From contig NZ_SJSO01000011.1 in NCBI RefSeq assembly GCF_004331735.1, forward strand, positions 1-64,000: a stretch of 64,000 nt of DNA. The letters run 5' to 3'. The notes under the pieces are model-generated. The model worked only from the letters and a program-made list of their open reading frames with translations. It made no database searches and was not told the origin of the DNA. The stretch comes from Pedobacter psychrodurus. Its GTDB lineage: Bacteria > Bacteroidota > Bacteroidia > Sphingobacteriales > Sphingobacteriaceae. The first letter of the stretch is position 1. Each line of letters begins with the position of its first letter. Both the position numbers and the translations under genes were made by a program. This document shows positions 27,628-36,757 of the stretch, in pieces.

Positions 27628-29169
27628 TTAAAAAGCCGGATAACCCGGGTTTTGCACCAAAGCCCTATTATTGGTAAGCGTACTCCGATCTAAGGGCCAC
27701 AACAATTTGTAAGAAGTTGCCACGGTAACCGGTGTATATTCATAAACAAAATTATCGCCCATGCGCCTTAAATCATACCAACGTTTTCCTTCTCCTATAA
27801 ATTCGAGAAAACGTTCTTTTAAAATGGCTTCGTTGCTGTTTACATCTACTGTTTGGTTTGGATAACCCAGAGTAGCCACATTGTAATTTGCACCATATCC
27901 TCTTGCCCTAACCAGGTTGATTTCGGCAACCGGACTTTCACCTAATATTACTTTCGCCTCTGCCAGTAAAAGCAATAAGTCTGAATATCTGTAAATGATG
28001 TAATCGTTGGTATAAGCCCTGTTACCTGCATTTTGCTCACCTTGATATTTCTTAAGGAAAGCACCTGCAATTACATAAGCACCAGCCGTATTTTTTGTAT
28101 AGGCGGCCTGAATGGATAGGTTTTTTCGAAGATCTAGGTTATTAAACTTACGGTAAGTGGCAATTTTAGTAGGTGCCCTTAACAAGCCACCATAATTATC
28201 GGTTGCCACATCAAATTTACGGTTGCCTACTGAATCGTAAAAGTTAACAATTAAGCCTGTTTGAGGCACATAATTACCAATAAAACCCAATGTCGCCTCG
28301 TCTAATTTGTTTTTAGATGAGAATATAATTTCGTTGTTATCCTTATTGGTGGTCGAGAAAACATCTGCAAAATTCGGCAATAGCGACAGCGTAACATTTG
28401 CCTGAATGTCTGTTAATGCTGTTTTAGCGGTTGTAGCATCAGCAATACCACCGCTCCTGTGCGCGTTCCACAAGTAAACTTCTGCTTTTAACATCTGGGT
28501 TGCTGCTTTAGACCAAAATCCTTTTTTGTTTTTGGCATCAAATGCATAAGCCGTTCCAAAATTTGAATTGGAAAGATCAATATCGGCCTTGATCAGCGCC
28601 ATTACATCAGTTTCGCTTGAGGCGGCTTTGGCCAGGTTGGATACATCAACCGAAGTGGTAGGCGCTGTCTGGATAATGGTTTTACCCCAGGTTCGGTACA
28701 TCTGGAAATAATAAAAAGCACGTAAACCATAGGCCATACCCAGATAATTTTTCTTTTTGGTATCTGGCAATATGTTACTTTCGTTCAATTTATGAATCAG
28801 CAGATTGATCTGATTGATGTTGGTATAGAAACCACCAAAACCACTTACTCCCGAGTTGTCGGCATCGAGTGTTTGTAACCACATCCGTTCTAAACCTTGC
28901 GTTGCCTCTCCTGTAAAAGTGGCCGTAGAGCCAGGATCGGTACCGAAAATATCCGACCGTAACTCTCCCAAATATTGGAAGTTAGAATTATGACTTCTAA
29001 AACGGGTATATACCCCGTTCACAAAAGCATCAAACTGATCTGCGGTCTGCCAATAACTCGCATCGCTTAAACTGCTCACCGGACTTAAGTCCAGCTCATT
29101 TTTACATCCGGTAAAGATCAAGCCAAACAGGCTTAACATTACCACTATATTTCTAAATATCGTTTTCAT
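27628..29169 (-). CDS. SusD/RagB-family sialoglycan-binding lipoprotein
   Basis: Outer-membrane surface lipoprotein that caps the SusC-type channel and binds the glycan. 513 residues, signal peptide with lipobox FTGC and lipidated Cys22, then the helical TPR-rich SusD fold: YGLRAFYYFQMYRTWG, LLLLLAEAKVILGE, and the C-terminal FLGEGKRWYDLRRMG-like segment (FIGEGKRWYDLRRMG). It lies 17 bases downstream of its susC partner. The ligand is inferred from the operon as sialylated glycan or sialic acid. Confidence 0.95.
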   Translation of the reverse strand: MKTIFRNIVVMLSLFGLIFTGCKNELDLSPVSSLSDASYWQTADQFDAFVNGVYTRFRSHNSNFQYLGELRSDIFGTDPGSTATFTGEATQGLERMWLQTLDADNSGVSGFGGFYTNINQINLLIHKLNESNILPDTKKKNYLGMAYGLRAFYYFQMYRTWGKTIIQTAPTTSVDVSNLAKAASSETDVMALIKADIDLSNSNFGTAYAFDAKNKKGFWSKAATQMLKAEVYLWNAHRSGGIADATTAKTALTDIQANVTLSLLPNFADVFSTTNKDNNEIIFSSKNKLDEATLGFIGNYVPQTGLIVNFYDSVGNRKFDVATDNYGGLLRAPTKIATYRKFNNLDLRKNLSIQAAYTKNTAGAYVIAGAFLKKYQGEQNAGNRAYTNDYIIYRYSDLLLLLAEAKVILGESPVAEINLVRARGYGANYNVATLGYPNQTVDVNSNEAILKERFLEFIGEGKRWYDLRRMGDNFVYEYTPVTVATSYKLLWPLDRSTLTNNRALVQNPGYPAF

Positions 29170-29186
29170 CTTTGATCATTTTGTTG

Positions 29187-32100
29187 TTAAAAACCTAGCT
29201 GAAGTCCCATAATAAATGTACGTGGCGTTGGGTATGTTCCCGAATAAATCCCCGTAATGGTAGTTCCAGATACTGGTGGCTCTGGCGATGGGCCAGAAAA
29301 TTTGGTGATGTACAATAGGTTGCTTCCCGTTAAGTAAATCCTTGCATTGTTAAAGAATTTCGATTTTTGTAAAAGTCCTTTAGGCAGATCGTAAGAAAGG
29401 GTAATCTCTCTTAAGCATAAGTAATCGCCTTTTTCATAAAAACGTGAGTTGTTCCCATTCAATACCGCATTTCCATTGTTGGCACGGGTATAGTTTTGTT
29501 TAGAACCTGCAACCTGATCGGCATAATAAACCTTCGGAATATCGGTATCAGTGTTAGTTGGCGACCATGCCTGTGCCTGTAGATCGATATAATTGAATGT
29601 ACCCTGATAATTACCCAATGTACGGGCCACTAAATCATTGTAAATGGTGTGTCCTAAAGCAAAATCCCATCTATTGTAAAGGCCAAAGCCTTTATAGCTC
29701 GCATTAAAATTAAAACCACCGGTCCATTTTGGATAAATATTGCCTAAATAAACCTGATCTCTCGAGTCGATAATATTATCGCTGTTTACATCCTCCCAGT
29801 TTACATCACCAGCGGTAATTCTTCCGTTGGCTCCAGTAGCTAAATTAGGACCGGTTATACCAGCAATAGCGTCGGTTCTGTTGCCTGCAACGGCAGCAAC
29901 TTCGGCCGCATCTTTAAAAATTGAAACCTGTCTGTAACCGTACATGTTGCCCAATGGCTGTCCTTCCTGTAAACCACCAACCCAGATTACCTTACCAGAT
30001 GCGGGATCGTAAATCTGTAAACCGCCTTGTCTGTTGTTCTCATTTCCATTGAAAGGTAATTTCAGGATTTTGTTTTTCACAAATGATGCATTGGCTCCTG
30101 CATTAAATTTGAAACCGCCTTTATCAATGATTTTTGCATCAATACCGATTTCTACACCTTTGTTTTGAAATGTACCAAGGTTGGTTCTAAAACTCGAGAA
30201 CCCGGTATAACTTGGCAGATCGAGATTGGTTAAAAGATCACTGGTTTTACGGTCGTAATAATCAAAAATCACCGTAATGCGGTCATTTAATAAACCCATA
30301 TCCAAACCTAGATCTGTGGTTTTACTTTTTTCCCATCTTAAATCACTGTTGATAATTCCAGTATTCAAGAAACCGGCACTACCATTGTAATTTCCCTGCA
30401 AGCTGTAAACACCCTGGGTTTCGTATCGGCCTAAACCAGCAATATTTCCATTCTGACCATAACTGATCCTTGGTTTAAGGCTCGAAATGATCTGACTAAT
30501 CTTTGAGTTTTTGAAAAATTCTTCACGGTGTACATTCCATCCTGCAGAAACTCCGGGAAAAATGCCATTTCTATTTTCACTTGCTAAACTAGATGCCCCA
30601 TCCAATCTAAATACAGCAGTAAAAAGATATTTCTGATCGAAATCGTAGGCAAAACGACTAAAGGCCGATAAAATTTTATATTCTGTACGAGTTGTAAAAT
30701 TACTACCTGCAGCAAAAGTTGTAGAGGCATTTGCTGTTGGAATATCATCTGTTGGTGCATTCTGCCCCAATACCTGAGAAGCATAAGATTTTACATCGAA
30801 ATACTCTCCACCGCCCATTAAGTTAAAATTGTGTTTGCCAAAACTTTTGGTATAGTTTAATATACCATTGTATTGCGTTTGAAAATCCCTGCTAAATGCA
30901 TTTGCAGAACTTCTGGTAGTACTACTGCCCGAATTGGCAAAAATCTGCGCATAAGTTTGTGTCGATTTTTGAAAAGACTGATCCAATGTTTCGAAAAGAT
31001 AGGCATTACCCGTTGCTTTGAAATAAAGCCCTGGAATAATATCCCATTTCACAGCTGCATTAGCTATGATCCTGTTTACCTCATTTGACCTATCCAGTCG
31101 GCCCAACCAATATAATGGGTTACCATCACTGGTACTGTTACCTGGATTGGCTACTGTTTTTGCCTCATCAATCCATGGATTAAATGTTGGCCAGATGGCT
31201 AAACTTCTGTACAGGGTATTTACCTCGCCGCCAATTGTTCCCAATTGTGAAGAAGTGGATAAAGTTACACCCGAGCTGATTTCAACATTTGGTTTAATTT
31301 TATACGATCCGTTGATATCACCGGTATATCTTTTATATTTCGAACCTACAATTACACCATCTTCGTTGTAAGCATCAAAAGCAGCAAAATATTTCCCTTT
31401 ATCGTTCCCACCACTGGCACTTACATAATGATCTTTGGTATAGGTATTCTGGAAAACCAGATCTTCAACTTCCCCGCCGTGGTCTTTATACATAATCTGA
31501 CCTCCGTAAGGATCGTTTACCAATTGCCAGCCACTTGGCAATACGGTAGTGCCCGCAATATAAGTTTTGATATCGAAACTCGCCAGATCGGCAGCGTTGG
31601 TAGAAAGTCCCAAACCTCTTGAACCATTGGCCTGTGCCAAAGTTCTTCCGGCGTTTAAATAACCCAAACGAGTATAATAGATATAATCTCCAGCCCCCAT
31701 GTACTGGTAGCCTTTACGCTCCTGATTATAACCACCAGTAAATTTGTACGAAATCTGCGCACTGCCTGCTTTACCGGTTTTGGTGGTGACCAATATTACC
31801 CCATTGTTTGCCCTGGCGCCATAAATAGCTGTTGCAGAGGCATCCTTTAAGGTTTCTATCGATTCGATGTTTTCAGAAGAAATATCGTTTAGCGATCGGA
31901 TTACCCCATCAACAATCACCAAAGGTGCACCAGGACTGTTGATCGATGCTCCACCACGAAGTAGTATAGCAGGTGCCGCTCCTGGTTGTCCAGAGGCAGT
32001 TACAACCTGCAAACCAGGTACTGTTCCTTGTAATGCGGATGCTGCATTCGATCTTGGCGTACTGGCCAATACATCCTTATCTAATTTAGAAATCGAACTG

Positions 32101-32465
32101 GTAATACTACGTCTGCTTTGAGTACCATAACCTACTACCACTATTTCATCTAAACCTTTGCTATCTTCTAAAAGTTTCACATTAATCGAGCTCTGATCCT
32201 GGATGGTAATTTCCTGTGATAGGTATCCGGTAAAACTGAAGACTAAAACATCACCTTTATTGGCTTTGATGTTATAAACTCCGGATGGATTGGTAGAAGT
32301 TCCGTTTTTTGTACCCTTAACCATAACGGTTGAACTTGGGATACCCTGTCCGCTTGCATCGGTAACTTTCCCACTAATGGTTTGTTGCGCAAATGCCGGG
32401 ATTGTTGCAAACAACAACACCAATGGCATACACTGCTTCATGAGTTTAATGTAAATTTCTTTCAT
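29187..32465 (-). CDS. SusC/RagA-family TonB-dependent transporter
   Basis: Outer-membrane receptor, 1092 residues. Signal peptide to about 26, then a carboxypeptidase-regulatory-like domain (ISGKVTDASGQGIPSSTVMVKG), a TonB-box region with LDEIVVVGYGTQSRRS, a plug domain (LQGTVPGLQV ... SINSPGAPLVIVDG ... IESIETLKDASATAIYGARA), and a beta-barrel ending in MGLQLGF with a terminal Phe. It imports the substrate with SusD using TonB energy. It is the first gene of the operon, so the candidate operator at 32486-32504 sits directly upstream. Confidence 0.96.
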   Translation of the reverse strand: MKEIYIKLMKQCMPLVLLFATIPAFAQQTISGKVTDASGQGIPSSTVMVKGTKNGTSTNPSGVYNIKANKGDVLVFSFTGYLSQEITIQDQSSINVKLLEDSKGLDEIVVVGYGTQSRRSITSSISKLDKDVLASTPRSNAASALQGTVPGLQVVTASGQPGAAPAILLRGGASINSPGAPLVIVDGVIRSLNDISSENIESIETLKDASATAIYGARANNGVILVTTKTGKAGSAQISYKFTGGYNQERKGYQYMGAGDYIYYTRLGYLNAGRTLAQANGSRGLGLSTNAADLASFDIKTYIAGTTVLPSGWQLVNDPYGGQIMYKDHGGEVEDLVFQNTYTKDHYVSASGGNDKGKYFAAFDAYNEDGVIVGSKYKRYTGDINGSYKIKPNVEISSGVTLSTSSQLGTIGGEVNTLYRSLAIWPTFNPWIDEAKTVANPGNSTSDGNPLYWLGRLDRSNEVNRIIANAAVKWDIIPGLYFKATGNAYLFETLDQSFQKSTQTYAQIFANSGSSTTRSSANAFSRDFQTQYNGILNYTKSFGKHNFNLMGGGEYFDVKSYASQVLGQNAPTDDIPTANASTTFAAGSNFTTRTEYKILSAFSRFAYDFDQKYLFTAVFRLDGASSLASENRNGIFPGVSAGWNVHREEFFKNSKISQIISSLKPRISYGQNGNIAGLGRYETQGVYSLQGNYNGSAGFLNTGIINSDLRWEKSKTTDLGLDMGLLNDRITVIFDYYDRKTSDLLTNLDLPSYTGFSSFRTNLGTFQNKGVEIGIDAKIIDKGGFKFNAGANASFVKNKILKLPFNGNENNRQGGLQIYDPASGKVIWVGGLQEGQPLGNMYGYRQVSIFKDAAEVAAVAGNRTDAIAGITGPNLATGANGRITAGDVNWEDVNSDNIIDSRDQVYLGNIYPKWTGGFNFNASYKGFGLYNRWDFALGHTIYNDLVARTLGNYQGTFNYIDLQAQAWSPTNTDTDIPKVYYADQVAGSKQNYTRANNGNAVLNGNNSRFYEKGDYLCLREITLSYDLPKGLLQKSKFFNNARIYLTGSNLLYITKFSGPSPEPPVSGTTITGIYSGTYPTPRTFIMGLQLGF

Positions 32466-32485
32466 AATTTGGTTATCTTGTTTTG

Positions 32486-32504
32486 TATTATGTTATACAT
32501 AATA
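32486..32504. promoter_or_regulatory. Candidate operator of the nan locus (site 1)
   Basis: A perfect inverted repeat TATTATGT-TAT-ACATAATA, 22 bases upstream of the susC start codon, in the divergent gap between susC and the GntR-family regulator. The 14-base word TTATACATAATAAT (32493-32506) recurs at the regulator's own start. Palindromes centred on such GT/AC-type arms are typical FadR-family targets. The assignment is inferred. Confidence 0.6.
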
Positions 32505-32581
32505 ATACTAAGTACCGATTTATTTTAGTTATTTGCAAATGGTTTTGATAAATTTTGCGCGAATATTTAGCTGCTTAACTT

Positions 32582-32589
32582 TATATTTG
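32582..32589 (+). promoter_or_regulatory. Candidate -7 element of the nan regulator gene
   Basis: TATATTTG matches TAnnTTTG perfectly about 50 bases before the regulator ATG. A TTTG lies at 32554-32557, but the 24-base spacing is longer than usual. Confidence 0.45.
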
Positions 32590-32628
32590 CTCATAGAGCT
32601 ATTTAAAGACATATTTTAAGAAAATAAA

Positions 32629-32642
32629 TTATACATAATAAT
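32629..32642. promoter_or_regulatory. Candidate operator of the nan locus (site 2)
   Basis: Second exact copy of TTATACATAATAAT, overlapping the first two bases of the regulator ATG. Binding here would block transcription or translation of the regulator's own gene, an autoregulatory arrangement. Confidence 0.55.
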
Positions 32643-33345
32643 GGAGAGCATTAGTAATTTTAAACAAGTGGATACCAGTTCGTTGGTAGATCGTGTAGAA
32701 GATAAGCTTGTTCAACTTTTGCAGGAGCGCAAGCTTAAGGTTGGAGATAGCATCCCTACCGAGCTCGAGCTTTGTGCCGCCTTGGGTGTAAGCAGAACAG
32801 TTGTTCGCGAAGCCATGTTGAGATTACGGATGATGGGATTGATCGAATCGAAAAAGAAAAAAGGTGCGGTGATTACCAGTCCAGATTTATTTGGCATTCT
32901 TTCTAAAAGTATGAATCCACATATTTTAGATCAGGGAACCCTGAAAGAAATATTCGAAATCAGGTTGGTGCTCGAAATTGGAATGGCTGATTTTCTTTTT
33001 CAGCGCATCACCAACGAAGATCTGAAAGAATTGAGAACCATTGTAGATAATGAGCCTGAGGCTTCCCAAGATCATTTGTTTAATATCGAACATGAGATTG
33101 CTTTTCACGGAAAGCTTTATGATATCACCGGAAACGAAACTTTGAGAAAATTTCAGAGCATGCTATTACCAATATTCGATTTTGTACATAATAGTGGCTT
33201 ACTAAAAAAGCAAGGACAACTGCATAAGTTTGTATCGCACAAAGGTTTGGTTGATATTTTAGAAAACGGGTCGCCTGAGCTTTTCCGCAACGCGATGAGA
33301 AATCACCTCGAAAATCATTTTAACCGTTTATTTTCAGAGGAATAA
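32641..33345 (+). CDS. FadR/GntR-family transcriptional regulator of the nan locus
   Basis: 234 residues. N-terminal winged helix typical of GntR (about residues 15-80: LVQLLQERKLKVGDSIPTEL, LGVSRTVVREAMLRLRMMGL), then a helical FCD ligand-binding domain (about 95-225) with IFEIRLVLEIGMADF, HEIAFHGKLYDITGN and a late His (NHLENHF). E. coli NanR is of the same subfamily. It is divergent from susC, next to two matching DNA words. Probably a repressor released by a sialic acid or a ManNAc-type metabolite. Confidence 0.85.
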   Translation: MESISNFKQVDTSSLVDRVEDKLVQLLQERKLKVGDSIPTELELCAALGVSRTVVREAMLRLRMMGLIESKKKKGAVITSPDLFGILSKSMNPHILDQGTLKEIFEIRLVLEIGMADFLFQRITNEDLKELRTIVDNEPEASQDHLFNIEHEIAFHGKLYDITGNETLRKFQSMLLPIFDFVHNSGLLKKQGQLHKFVSHKGLVDILENGSPELFRNAMRNHLENHFNRLFSEE

Positions 33346-33485
33346 TTATTGATTTACTGATCATTAGTTCATACGACAGTTGTTATTGCGATTCTGATTT
33401 TCGGCGAAGCAATCTTATAGCCATAACCAAACTTAATGCCCTTAATGCCTTAATGGTCAGGATTAAATTAATTTTGTTACCTGAA
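33346..33485. other. Gap downstream of nan regulator, nothing clear
   Basis: AT-rich DNA with the short words CCTTAATGCCTTAATGG and CGAAGCAATCTTATAG, parts of dispersed repeats. No gene or clear terminator visible. Confidence 0.4.
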
Positions 33486-33644
33486 TTACTTCGATTTAGT
33501 AAAAGGAAATTTTTTATGCTCCACATGTTTCTTCGCCATAACATCATTCATTTTCTCAATGATAGCTGGATTCGCTGCTGAAACATCATTTTTTTTCCTG
33601 TGGATCAACTCTAACAAAGTATCTATATCATGAATTGATATCCC
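33486..33644 (-). pseudogene. Remnant of a sulfatase-like C-terminus
   Basis: After an in-frame stop, a 52-codon frame on the minus strand runs to TAA at 33486-33488. Its end, NPAIIEKMNDVMAKKHVEHK then KFPFTKSK, resembles the C-terminal tail of family S1 sulfatases (a helix with HP/NP-x-I-x-KM-x-x-IM followed by a short hydrophobic FPF-like end). No start codon or catalytic part is present, so this looks like the leftover of a deleted gene. Recognition is by motif only. Confidence 0.4.
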
Positions 33645-33690
33645 TTAATTTTAATCCAGTTAGTTTTGAACAATAAAACGGTCCTAAAAC

Positions 33691-33725
33691 AAAAAAGGCT
33701 TTCTTCGCCATAAAGAAAGCCTTTG
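33691..33725 (-). terminator. Intrinsic terminator
   Basis: On the minus strand AAAGGCTTTCTT and AAGAAAGCCTTTTTT form a stem with a 7-base loop, ending in T6. It lies 17 bases beyond the stop of the 84-residue gene and terminates it. Confidence 0.85.
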
Positions 33726-33741
33726 CCAGAAAATTATCCGC

Positions 33742-33996
33742 TTAACTTAGGATAATCTGGTAGTTTACATTTACTCTTTTCGGATAATTACTTTCCTCAT
33801 TGTTTAAGGAAACAAATGCCGCATTACCATGAACTTCATTTTTCAATGCATGTTCATAATGCGATTGGATAGTTTCTTGATAATCGCGCTGAAGGTTTTT
33901 CGTTGTTTCGGCTAAAAGATTTCTATCATTCAGGTTTTCCGGCAATAACGTAATATCGCAGTTTCCCTCACTGATTTCTTTGACTAAGTATTTCAT
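33742..33996 (-). CDS. Small hypothetical protein
   Basis: 84 residues, soluble and acidic, with no recognised domain (MKYLVKEISEGNCDITLLPE ... RDYQETIQSHYEHALKNEV). A plausible -7 element lies upstream (34049-34056) and a strong terminator downstream, so it is very likely a real, separately transcribed gene. The function is unknown. Confidence 0.7.
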   Translation of the reverse strand: MKYLVKEISEGNCDITLLPENLNDRNLLAETTKNLQRDYQETIQSHYEHALKNEVHGNAAFVSLNNEESNYPKRVNVNYQIILS

Positions 33997-34321
33997 TTTG
34001 GTTTTAAATCTTCGTTTCCTGTTATATAAATAAGATTTCGAGAACGGTCAAAAATATGGTAAGTCTTTATTTTGTATGTAATCTAAAAGTTAATTTTTTA
34101 CATAAAATGATGCCTTAATTTTAATGCGAGCCGTATGGTTACCCGCATAAAAGAAAAAGCGGCTTAATTATTTTATTTTAATCCCAATTAATGGGTTGCC
34201 CCATCGTTTACCAGCGAATGCTCAACTGAAACAAGGCTAAACAAATTACTGGTGAAGAATAATACTGAATACAAATCATTTTATCCAGCGGATTAGTGAA
34301 AACGCACAGCTTAAAGGGTAT
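33997..34321. other. Intergenic region
   Basis: 325 bases. It contains the candidate promoter of the small gene and a weak CCGC...GCGG hairpin near 34145-34164. No other gene or repeat is recognised. Confidence 0.5.
34049..34056 (-). promoter_or_regulatory. Candidate promoter of the 84-residue gene
   Basis: On the minus strand TATTTTTG fits TAnnTTTG, about 53 bases upstream of the ATG. I see no clear TTTG at the -33 position. Confidence 0.4.
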
Positions 34322-35140
34322 TTAAGGTTTTGCGTTAAAATAATTACTTAAGAACACGCTCTGAAACTTAATGGCATTGGCCCAATAATCCCAGTTATGT
34401 ACACCAGGCCTGGCGGTAAAATCGTGGGGAATATTGTTATACGAGAGTTCATCATGCAAGCGTATATTCATTTTATAGAAAAAATCTTCGGTACCACATT
34501 CGATGGCAATAGCAAGTGCTCCAGGTTTAATCTGGTAGATCATGTCAATCACACTGTTCTGTTTCCACCGTTCTGGAAATTCATCCTGTGTACCTAACCT
34601 TTTTGATATATTCCACCCATTTGGAAAAGGTTTAAGATCTACACCGCCACTCATACTGCCCACAGCACCATAAACATCCTGATGTTTAATAGCCAGGTAT
34701 AATGCACCATGGCCGCCCATACTCAAACCAGTAATGGCCCTACCCTTTTTCCCGGCAATGGTTTTATAATGTTCATCGATATAGCTAACCAACTCTTTAG
34801 CCACATAGGTTTCATATTTCCATTCAGAATCTACAGGACTATCGAAATACCAGCTGGTTACATTGCCATCAGGGCATACAATTATGAATTGATATTGATC
34901 GGCCAGGTTTTTAATCCCCGGTACTTTTTTGGCCCATTCAGCATAGTTGCCGCCAGCACCGTGGAGCAGGTAAACTACCGGAAAAGATTTTCCTGTTGTA
35001 TAGCTATCGGGCTTAATTACTACCGCTTTAATATTTTTTTTCATCGATTTGCTATAAGTTAAAGCGGTATCTACTTCAGCAGCACTTAAAAGATGGCTAA
35101 ACAAAAACAAACAGATGGTTATTAGAAAGCTATTTCTCAT
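34322..35140 (-). CDS. Secreted esterase of the FrmB/EstD (antigen 85-like) type
   Basis: Alpha/beta hydrolase, 272 residues, signal peptide to about residue 20. Oxyanion loop LLHGAGGNY, nucleophile in GLSMGGHGALYLA, and a C-terminal His in GVHNWDYW. The family includes feruloyl esterase-like and S-formylglutathione hydrolase-like enzymes, which in secreted form often deacylate polysaccharides. The gene is monocistronic and the substrate unknown. Confidence 0.87.
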   Translation of the reverse strand: MRNSFLITICLFLFSHLLSAAEVDTALTYSKSMKKNIKAVVIKPDSYTTGKSFPVVYLLHGAGGNYAEWAKKVPGIKNLADQYQFIIVCPDGNVTSWYFDSPVDSEWKYETYVAKELVSYIDEHYKTIAGKKGRAITGLSMGGHGALYLAIKHQDVYGAVGSMSGGVDLKPFPNGWNISKRLGTQDEFPERWKQNSVIDMIYQIKPGALAIAIECGTEDFFYKMNIRLHDELSYNNIPHDFTARPGVHNWDYWANAIKFQSVFLSNYFNAKP

Positions 35141-35324
35141 TAGTAGTTTTTAATTATTAATACAATATGGTGCTAAATTTATAAAATAACCAGGTAGTGT
35201 TTGCCATTTCTGCGAATTGAAATCAAAAAATAATTATGCTACAGTCATCTATTCCTTAAACAGCTAAAAAACTTTAAAACAATTTTGTTACCTTATGGTT
35301 GTTGAACGGTGAACCTATCTAAAA

Positions 35325-36416
35325 ATGCTTAAAACCTACCCATTTTACATCAAAGCTCCTGTAATTCTTTTAGGATTAGTAATTACAGTATTTATGATGA
35401 GTGTGCTAAGAGATATTCTTGTGCCACTTGCTTTTGCAGCCCTGATTGCGATATTACTTAATCCACTTACCAATCGTTTCGAAAGAAAAATGCCCAAAAT
35501 AGTAAGTATTATGCTCGCTATGATTATCGGTATTGTGGTTGTAATTGCCATACTCTATTTTCTATCCTCGCAGGTTGCTCACTTTTTTGACGATTTAGAA
35601 AGCATTAAACACAAATTATCACAACTGCTGGAAGATATCAGAAATTGGCTACAAACTACCTTTGGCATCTCCTCTCAAAAACAGATGCAAATGGTTAACG
35701 ATGCTGCAAATGGAAGTAAAGCCTTAATTGGCCAAACCCTTAGCGGATTAATGGGTATATTAAGTGTTGTTTTCCTCATCCCCGTTTATACCTTTCTGAT
35801 CTTACTGTACAAAACATTGATCCTTAATTTCATTTATGAAGTATTTTCGGAGGAGAACAAACAAAAAGTTGCCGAGATTTTGGGCGAAACGAAAGCAGCG
35901 ATACAAAGTTATATTATCGGTTTATTGATCGAAACTTCTATTGTTGCAATAATGAACTCTGCCGCCCTGCTTATACTCGGTGTACAAAATGCCATCCTTA
36001 TTGGTGTTATAGGGGCAATATTAAACTTGCTGCCTTATATTGGCGGCATTATCGCTATTGCTTTGCCGGTGTTAATGGCTACTTTAACTATGGATGGTTT
36101 TACTACCCAACTGTTAATTATAGGTGCTTATGCGTTAATCCAATTTATAGATAATAATATCCTTGTGCCACGCATTGTTTCAAGCAAAGTGCAGATCAAT
36201 GCACTTATTTCTATCGTAATTGTATTAATGGGCGCTGCACTTTGGGGCGTCCCAGGCATGTTCCTTTCCATTCCGTTTATTGCGGTAATGAAAATCATCT
36301 TTGATCGGATTGATGGACTTAAACCGTGGGGGAAATTGTTGGGAGATAATATCCCGACTGAACATATGGGGCAGGTGAAAAGGTTTAGAAGGAAGAAAAC
36401 GTTGGCGACAAGCTAA
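35325..36416 (+). CDS. AI-2E family transporter (PerM/UPF0118)
   Basis: 363-residue inner-membrane protein with about 7-8 helices: two at the N-terminus (LGLVITVFMMSVLRDILVPLAFAALIAILLNPL), a hydrophilic segment of about 80 residues, then further helices with LLPYIGGIIAIALPVL and IQFIDNNILVPRIVSSKVQINALISIVIVLMGAALWGVPGMFL, the family signature. Members export varied small molecules or act as Na+/H+ antiporters. The AI-2 role is not implied here. Confidence 0.9.
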   Translation: MLKTYPFYIKAPVILLGLVITVFMMSVLRDILVPLAFAALIAILLNPLTNRFERKMPKIVSIMLAMIIGIVVVIAILYFLSSQVAHFFDDLESIKHKLSQLLEDIRNWLQTTFGISSQKQMQMVNDAANGSKALIGQTLSGLMGILSVVFLIPVYTFLILLYKTLILNFIYEVFSEENKQKVAEILGETKAAIQSYIIGLLIETSIVAIMNSAALLILGVQNAILIGVIGAILNLLPYIGGIIAIALPVLMATLTMDGFTTQLLIIGAYALIQFIDNNILVPRIVSSKVQINALISIVIVLMGAALWGVPGMFLSIPFIAVMKIIFDRIDGLKPWGKLLGDNIPTEHMGQVKRFRRKKTLATS

Positions 36417-36757
36417 TTTAATATTCCTTTTATTTTCTGAAAACGAAAATGCAGTAGTTCTTCGGTAACAGCAGTCCCGTTATTCGCTAATTCCGATGAA
36501 GAATCGGAACCGCTACTACCGGGTTTATTGAACAAAGGACTGTAGAAATTGGCGCATAAACGTCCAGCCTATCATTTTAGTACAGACAGCGCCACCTAGC
36601 CCCGATCCGATAGCTATCGGATGGAGTGGACGCGAAGCAAAATAGAAAGCGGGAGAAACAATAATAGTTGTACCAAACTGCTCTCACATTTATCATTAAA
36701 AGCTTTGGGAATAAGAAAATGGCCGCCATGCAAACTGGCTTTAATTAATCGAAAAAA
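36417..36757. repeat. Intergenic region made of dispersed repeats
   Basis: Includes a block of the type GCAGTAGTTCTTCGG ... CGCTACTACCGGGTTTA (about 36450-36525), related to 5776-5870, and the palindrome ATCCGATAGCTATCGGAT at 36605-36622. No gene is seen. Confidence 0.6.
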
